A stretch of DNA of 8,773 nt from Methanobacteriota archaeon (lineage in GTDB: Archaea; Thermoplasmatota; Poseidoniia; Poseidoniales; Thalassarchaeaceae): positions 1-8,773 of the forward strand of contig JACNFL010000143.1 in the NCBI GenBank assembly GCA_014384685.1, written 5' to 3'. Under the pieces are notes generated by a model that searched no databases, was not told where the DNA came from, and saw only the letters and a program-made list of their open reading frames with translations. The position numbers and the translations under genes were made by a program. Each line of letters starts with the position of its first letter. The stretch's first letter is position 1. This document shows, in pieces, positions 6,115 through 8,773 of the stretch.

Positions 6115-7115
6115 TCTTGTTCCCCGTGATACATCGTGGCCGCAGGGGGATTGTCAACCTCTCGGCTCTTAGTTAGTGAAAAAAAGCCGTTTCCCCACAA
6201 CATATAGGTCAGCAACGCAAAAAATCCTGAAAACAAAATTAATGTAAATTCTTCAACAGTTGGTGGGAGTTTAAATCCAGTATTGTCACTATTTTGCACT
6301 TCATCCCCCGTAACAACATCGCTATTATTTTCAGCAATTTGCTGGAAGCTCACTTGGTGCATTACAGGCCAGTTTTTACCGGTTATCCAAAATGTGTCAT
6401 TACCCGAATCATACGCAACCCCATTGAGAACTCCTGGAGATGGTTCAGGGAATAATGAACTTGCATCTATTGTACCAACAACATTCCCTGATGTCATATT
6501 GATTATGAAAATTGATTCCCAATGCCAAACATTTGCATAAACTAAATCTCCAACACATTCCAATTCATTTAATTCAGGTAAAGGCGAACCATTGAAAGTA
6601 ACTGAAACTGTTTGAATCACAGAAAAATCATCTTGATTACGTATGGTCAAATCACTTGAACCATTACTCATCACCAAATTATTACCATCTGAACAAATCC
6701 CCCAACCTTCATCTTGATAGGAAAAATTACCAATTAGCGTCAATGTTTCAATATCCCATTTGTAAGCCACGCCACTCTTCCAAGTAAGTTGAACTAGAGT
6801 ATTGTTGTGTACTGTTAAGCCCTCGCCAAATACTTCACTGCTTAGATTCACTGAGCGCAGAACACCCCCCTGCAAGTTAACTTCCCTGAGAGTTGATTCA
6901 CCATACCTTCCTGTGCTTTCGTAGAGTTTTCCTTGATGGAAAAGAAAGCCCTGTGTGAATGCCTCAGAATCATGTTCTTCAGTATTTAGGATCTCAATTT
7001 CATATTGGTTAATAGTTGCTGAATCTGACCCCTCAGATGAGGATAAAAATGGAGATAATATTGCCACAATTATCACTGAGAAAATGAGCCAAATTAGTCT
7101 AAATTCATTGGCCAT
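6111..7115 (-). CDS. Membrane-anchored glutaminyl-peptide cyclotransferase (plant-type beta-propeller family)
   Basis: This enzyme family converts an N-terminal glutamine of peptides into pyroglutamate, releasing ammonia. The 334 residues contain an N-terminal membrane segment (about 8-22), an external catalytic domain (about 37-257) and a second membrane segment (about 288-309) with a short cytosolic tail. The plant/bacterial-type (papaya-like) family signatures run in order: HDSEAFTQG (48-56), LYESTGRYG (64-72), LREVNL (76-81), FGEGLT (96-101), QLTWK (109-113), EGWG (136-139), MSNGS (149-153), LNELE (182-186), YANVW (193-197), LNGVAYD (230-236) and ITGKNWP (244-250). All the family hallmarks are present, so activity is expected. 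MSNGS replaces the more usual MSDG-type motif. The gene is first in a two-gene operon and has a strong Shine-Dalgarno sequence. Substrates are presumably exported proteins on the outer face of the membrane (inference). The C-terminal second anchor is unusual. Family assignment is strong. Confidence 0.92.
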   Translation of the reverse strand: MANEFRLIWLIFSVIIVAILSPFLSSSEGSDSATINQYEIEILNTEEHDSEAFTQGFLFHQGKLYESTGRYGESTLREVNLQGGVLRSVNLSSEVFGEGLTVHNNTLVQLTWKSGVAYKWDIETLTLIGNFSYQDEGWGICSDGNNLVMSNGSSDLTIRNQDDFSVIQTVSVTFNGSPLPELNELECVGDLVYANVWHWESIFIINMTSGNVVGTIDASSLFPEPSPGVLNGVAYDSGNDTFWITGKNWPVMHQVSFQQIAENNSDVVTGDEVQNSDNTGFKLPPTVEEFTLILFSGFFALLTYMLWGNGFFSLTKSREVDNPPAATMYHGEQE

Positions 7116-7124
7116 TACAAAACT

Positions 7125-7132
7125 ACCTCCTC
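7125..7132 (-). promoter_or_regulatory. Strong Shine-Dalgarno sequence for the glutaminyl cyclase gene
   Basis: On the minus strand, GAGGAGGT lies 9 bases before the ATG at 7115. It matches the archaeal anti-Shine-Dalgarno complement closely and fixes this ATG as the start. The Smr, DUF2085 and thymidylate kinase genes have no comparable site. Confidence 0.75.
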
Positions 7133-7159
7133 TTGCCCGTATGAACCATGCTCCATGCG

Positions 7160-7170
7160 CTATTAAATAG
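7160..7170. promoter_or_regulatory. Symmetric TATA-like element between divergent genes
   Basis: CTATTAAATAG is an inverted repeat with five-base arms around a central A at 7165. It lies 50 bases from the glutaminyl cyclase start (minus) and 60 from the metalloprotease start (plus). With TATA-to-start spacing of about 26 bases, leaders would be roughly 24 and 34 bases. It is the only good TATA-like sequence in the 109-base spacer, so it may serve both genes or only one. Confidence 0.45.
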
Positions 7171-7224
7171 GTCCATAGACAAGCGTCTGAATAGTAGCGT
7201 AGCCTCGCTCATGGTGGTCTTGTA

Positions 7225-8773
7225 ATGCAAATTCGAACATCTCTGTTTCTGACAATTCTAATGATAGCCGCAACTTTGGGTCCAGCAATGGCCCCAACAG
7301 CTGCAGCAGAGGCTGAAAACAACTACGAAGTTGGTGAAATTATAGGTGATATCGCTGATTTTGACCCTGCAATTCATGGTAAGACATACATGATGGTCGA
7401 TGGAGAACCCCTTTATTCTGCAACAAGACTTCACAAGATGGCGTGGGCTGATGCCGGATACCCTGACCTTGTCCTGCCTTTTGCTAATGGTAAAAGTGGG
7501 AAATCCACCTCAAAGGCTTGTGTTCCGTTGACTCAAGGAACTGTCATGACCATCCCGACTAGCGGAGGACAAATTTCGGCCACCGTTGAGAAGACTACTT
7601 CGACGGCTGCATTCCTCGTAGAAGCCGGTCAGGCGGTATCTAGTTCAGTTCTGAACAATTACGCATCCACTTGGTCAACGACAATTTATCCCACCCTCAC
7701 TCAATACTTTGGTTCAGAACCAGATGTAGATAATAACTGCCAAATCATGGTCATAATTTACAACATTGATGGCCCTTGGAATATTGGTGGATATTTTTCT
7801 CCAAGTCTTGCATCACAAAGAGAAGCAGTCTATGTTGATGTCAATGATTTAAGTTGGGGCGACACAATTATTGCCCACGAATTACAACATCTATTGCATA
7901 ATTCACGTGACCCATTTGAGTACCTATGGATAGATGAAGGAAATGCAGATATGGCCGCATTCCTCTGCTTTGGCGCTACTAGTACGATTATCGGGCACGC
8001 CAATGAATGGGCTCAAAACTCCTACACATCAGTTAGATGGTGGAATCAGTCAACTGGAGACTACGGTGCAGGATTCTTGTTCATGCTTTACCTCGCCTCA
8101 AAACTCGGCGGTGGAGCAGCTATCCAGAGTTTAGTTGCAGATACTGCTACTGGTGGTTCTGGAATCGTCAATCTTGCAAACAATCCTATTCCTGGCTCGC
8201 CGGGTAATATTGGAAATACAATATCTGCAATTTTTGCTAATTTCACAGTAGCAACCCTGTTAGATGACTCACAGAATCCATTTGGATTAGATAATATAGA
8301 TATGTACCAAAATTGTGGAGGGTCACAATTTTGTAGGTTACAAATTACTGATTCAAATAGCAATTGGGGTAGTGTTTGGTCTAGTCAAGGAGACCCATTA
8401 GAAGGATGGGGCGTTAGAGCGTACAAGTTCACTGGAGGTACTGGATCACCACTGAATATCATGGTACAAGCTTCAGAAATAGGCTTTGCAGGGCGGCTTG
8501 TATATCGAGAAATCGCCACCGGAACATGGACCTCTGTACCTCTTGAATTCAATGCTGGTATGGCTACTGGTTTGGTTTCAGGATTCGGAAATGTATCTGA
8601 TGACGTCTATGTGCTCACTTGGTATGAAAGTCTTGTTTACGATTGTGATTACGCTATGGCAAACTGTGGTTGGCCTGGTGGTGGAAGCACTCAATATCCA
8701 ATAGCAACAGATGATGGTGATGCGGCATTGATATCACAACCAGCAACGATTAGAGAAGATTTCTTGAGACTAC
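7225..8773 (+). CDS. Secreted HExxH zinc metalloprotease (gluzincin type, M30/hyicolysin-like), 3' end outside window
   Basis: The frame starts at ATG 7225 and stays open for 516 codons to the window edge, so the C-terminus is missing. An in-frame stop at 7195 and no other start codon between fix the start; a weak GGTGGT lies just upstream. Residues 2-28 form a signal peptide (basic IR, a hydrophobic core, then GPAMAPTAAAEA), so the protein is exported. The zinc site is HELQH (218-222), with WIDEGNADMA following; Glu238 sits 15 residues after the second His, fitting the third ligand of gluzincin peptidases, and Glu219 would be the catalytic base. The arrangement HELQHLLHN...WIDEGNAD resembles hyicolysin-like (M30) peptidases. 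Cys pairs 364/370 and 474/481 may form disulfides. After about 350 the sequence is beta-rich and Gly/Ser-rich, probably accessory domains. It likely degrades external proteins for nutrition. The protease call is good; the exact family is less sure. Confidence 0.85.
   Translation, partial: MQIRTSLFLTILMIAATLGPAMAPTAAAEAENNYEVGEIIGDIADFDPAIHGKTYMMVDGEPLYSATRLHKMAWADAGYPDLVLPFANGKSGKSTSKACVPLTQGTVMTIPTSGGQISATVEKTTSTAAFLVEAGQAVSSSVLNNYASTWSTTIYPTLTQYFGSEPDVDNNCQIMVIIYNIDGPWNIGGYFSPSLASQREAVYVDVNDLSWGDTIIAHELQHLLHNSRDPFEYLWIDEGNADMAAFLCFGATSTIIGHANEWAQNSYTSVRWWNQSTGDYGAGFLFMLYLASKLGGGAAIQSLVADTATGGSGIVNLANNPIPGSPGNIGNTISAIFANFTVATLLDDSQNPFGLDNIDMYQNCGGSQFCRLQITDSNSNWGSVWSSQGDPLEGWGVRAYKFTGGTGSPLNIMVQASEIGFAGRLVYREIATGTWTSVPLEFNAGMATGLVSGFGNVSDDVYVLTWYESLVYDCDYAMANCGWPGGGSTQYPIATDDGDAALISQPATIREDFLRL

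Noticed and set aside
7934..8134. Small plus-strand frame inside the metalloprotease region
   Set aside because: It is out of frame with the 516-codon frame that carries the signal peptide and HExxH site.
8088..8363. Minus-strand frame opposite the metalloprotease
   Set aside because: No family features, and it lies wholly antisense to a well-supported coding region.

Overview
The window looks like a chromosomal segment of an archaeon, most plausibly a marine planktonic euryarchaeon of the Candidatus Poseidoniia (Marine Group II) type. The reasons are moderate-to-low GC, densely packed short operons with gaps of a few bases, TATA-like promoter elements, T-rich terminator-like tracts, and several exported or membrane-anchored proteins with acidic, Asn-rich ectodomains. 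This assignment is an inference from style and gene families; the window holds no rRNA or other marker gene. I see no mobile element, CRISPR array, tRNA or rRNA.

Layout from left to right. (1) 1-2006 (+) is the 3' part of a large surface protein: a sugar-binding CBM9/DOMON-like domain, a glucodextranase C-terminal-type module, two FN3-like domains and a C-terminal membrane anchor. It is probably the tail of an amylopullulanase- or glucodextranase-like exoenzyme whose catalytic part lies off the left edge. (2) 2012-2782 (-) is a four-helix membrane protein with a cytosolic Smr domain, convergent with gene 1. (3) 2861-3688 (+) is a DUF2085-family membrane protein with a His-rich external loop. 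(4) 3691-5055 (-) is a thymidylate kinase with a C-terminal extension of about 230 residues of unknown function, convergent with gene 3 with a 2-bp gap. (5, 6) 5158-6114 and 6111-7115 (-) form a two-gene operon with an ATGA overlap: first a membrane-tethered glutaminyl-peptide cyclotransferase, then a three-helix membrane protein displaying a carboxypeptidase-regulatory-like domain. (7) 7225-8773 (+) is a secreted HExxH metalloprotease, divergent from the operon and running off the right edge without a stop.

How it fits together: four of the seven genes act at or outside the cell surface (polysaccharide binding or hydrolysis, protein hydrolysis, N-terminal pyroglutamate formation, a displayed beta-sandwich domain). 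This fits a heterotroph living on polymeric organic matter. Genes 2, 3 and 4 are core or poorly characterised cellular functions. I do not see an obvious multi-gene defence or secondary-metabolism system. The most unusual items are the thymidylate kinase extension, the Smr domain embedded in a membrane protein, and the doubly anchored glutaminyl cyclase coupled to a membrane partner.
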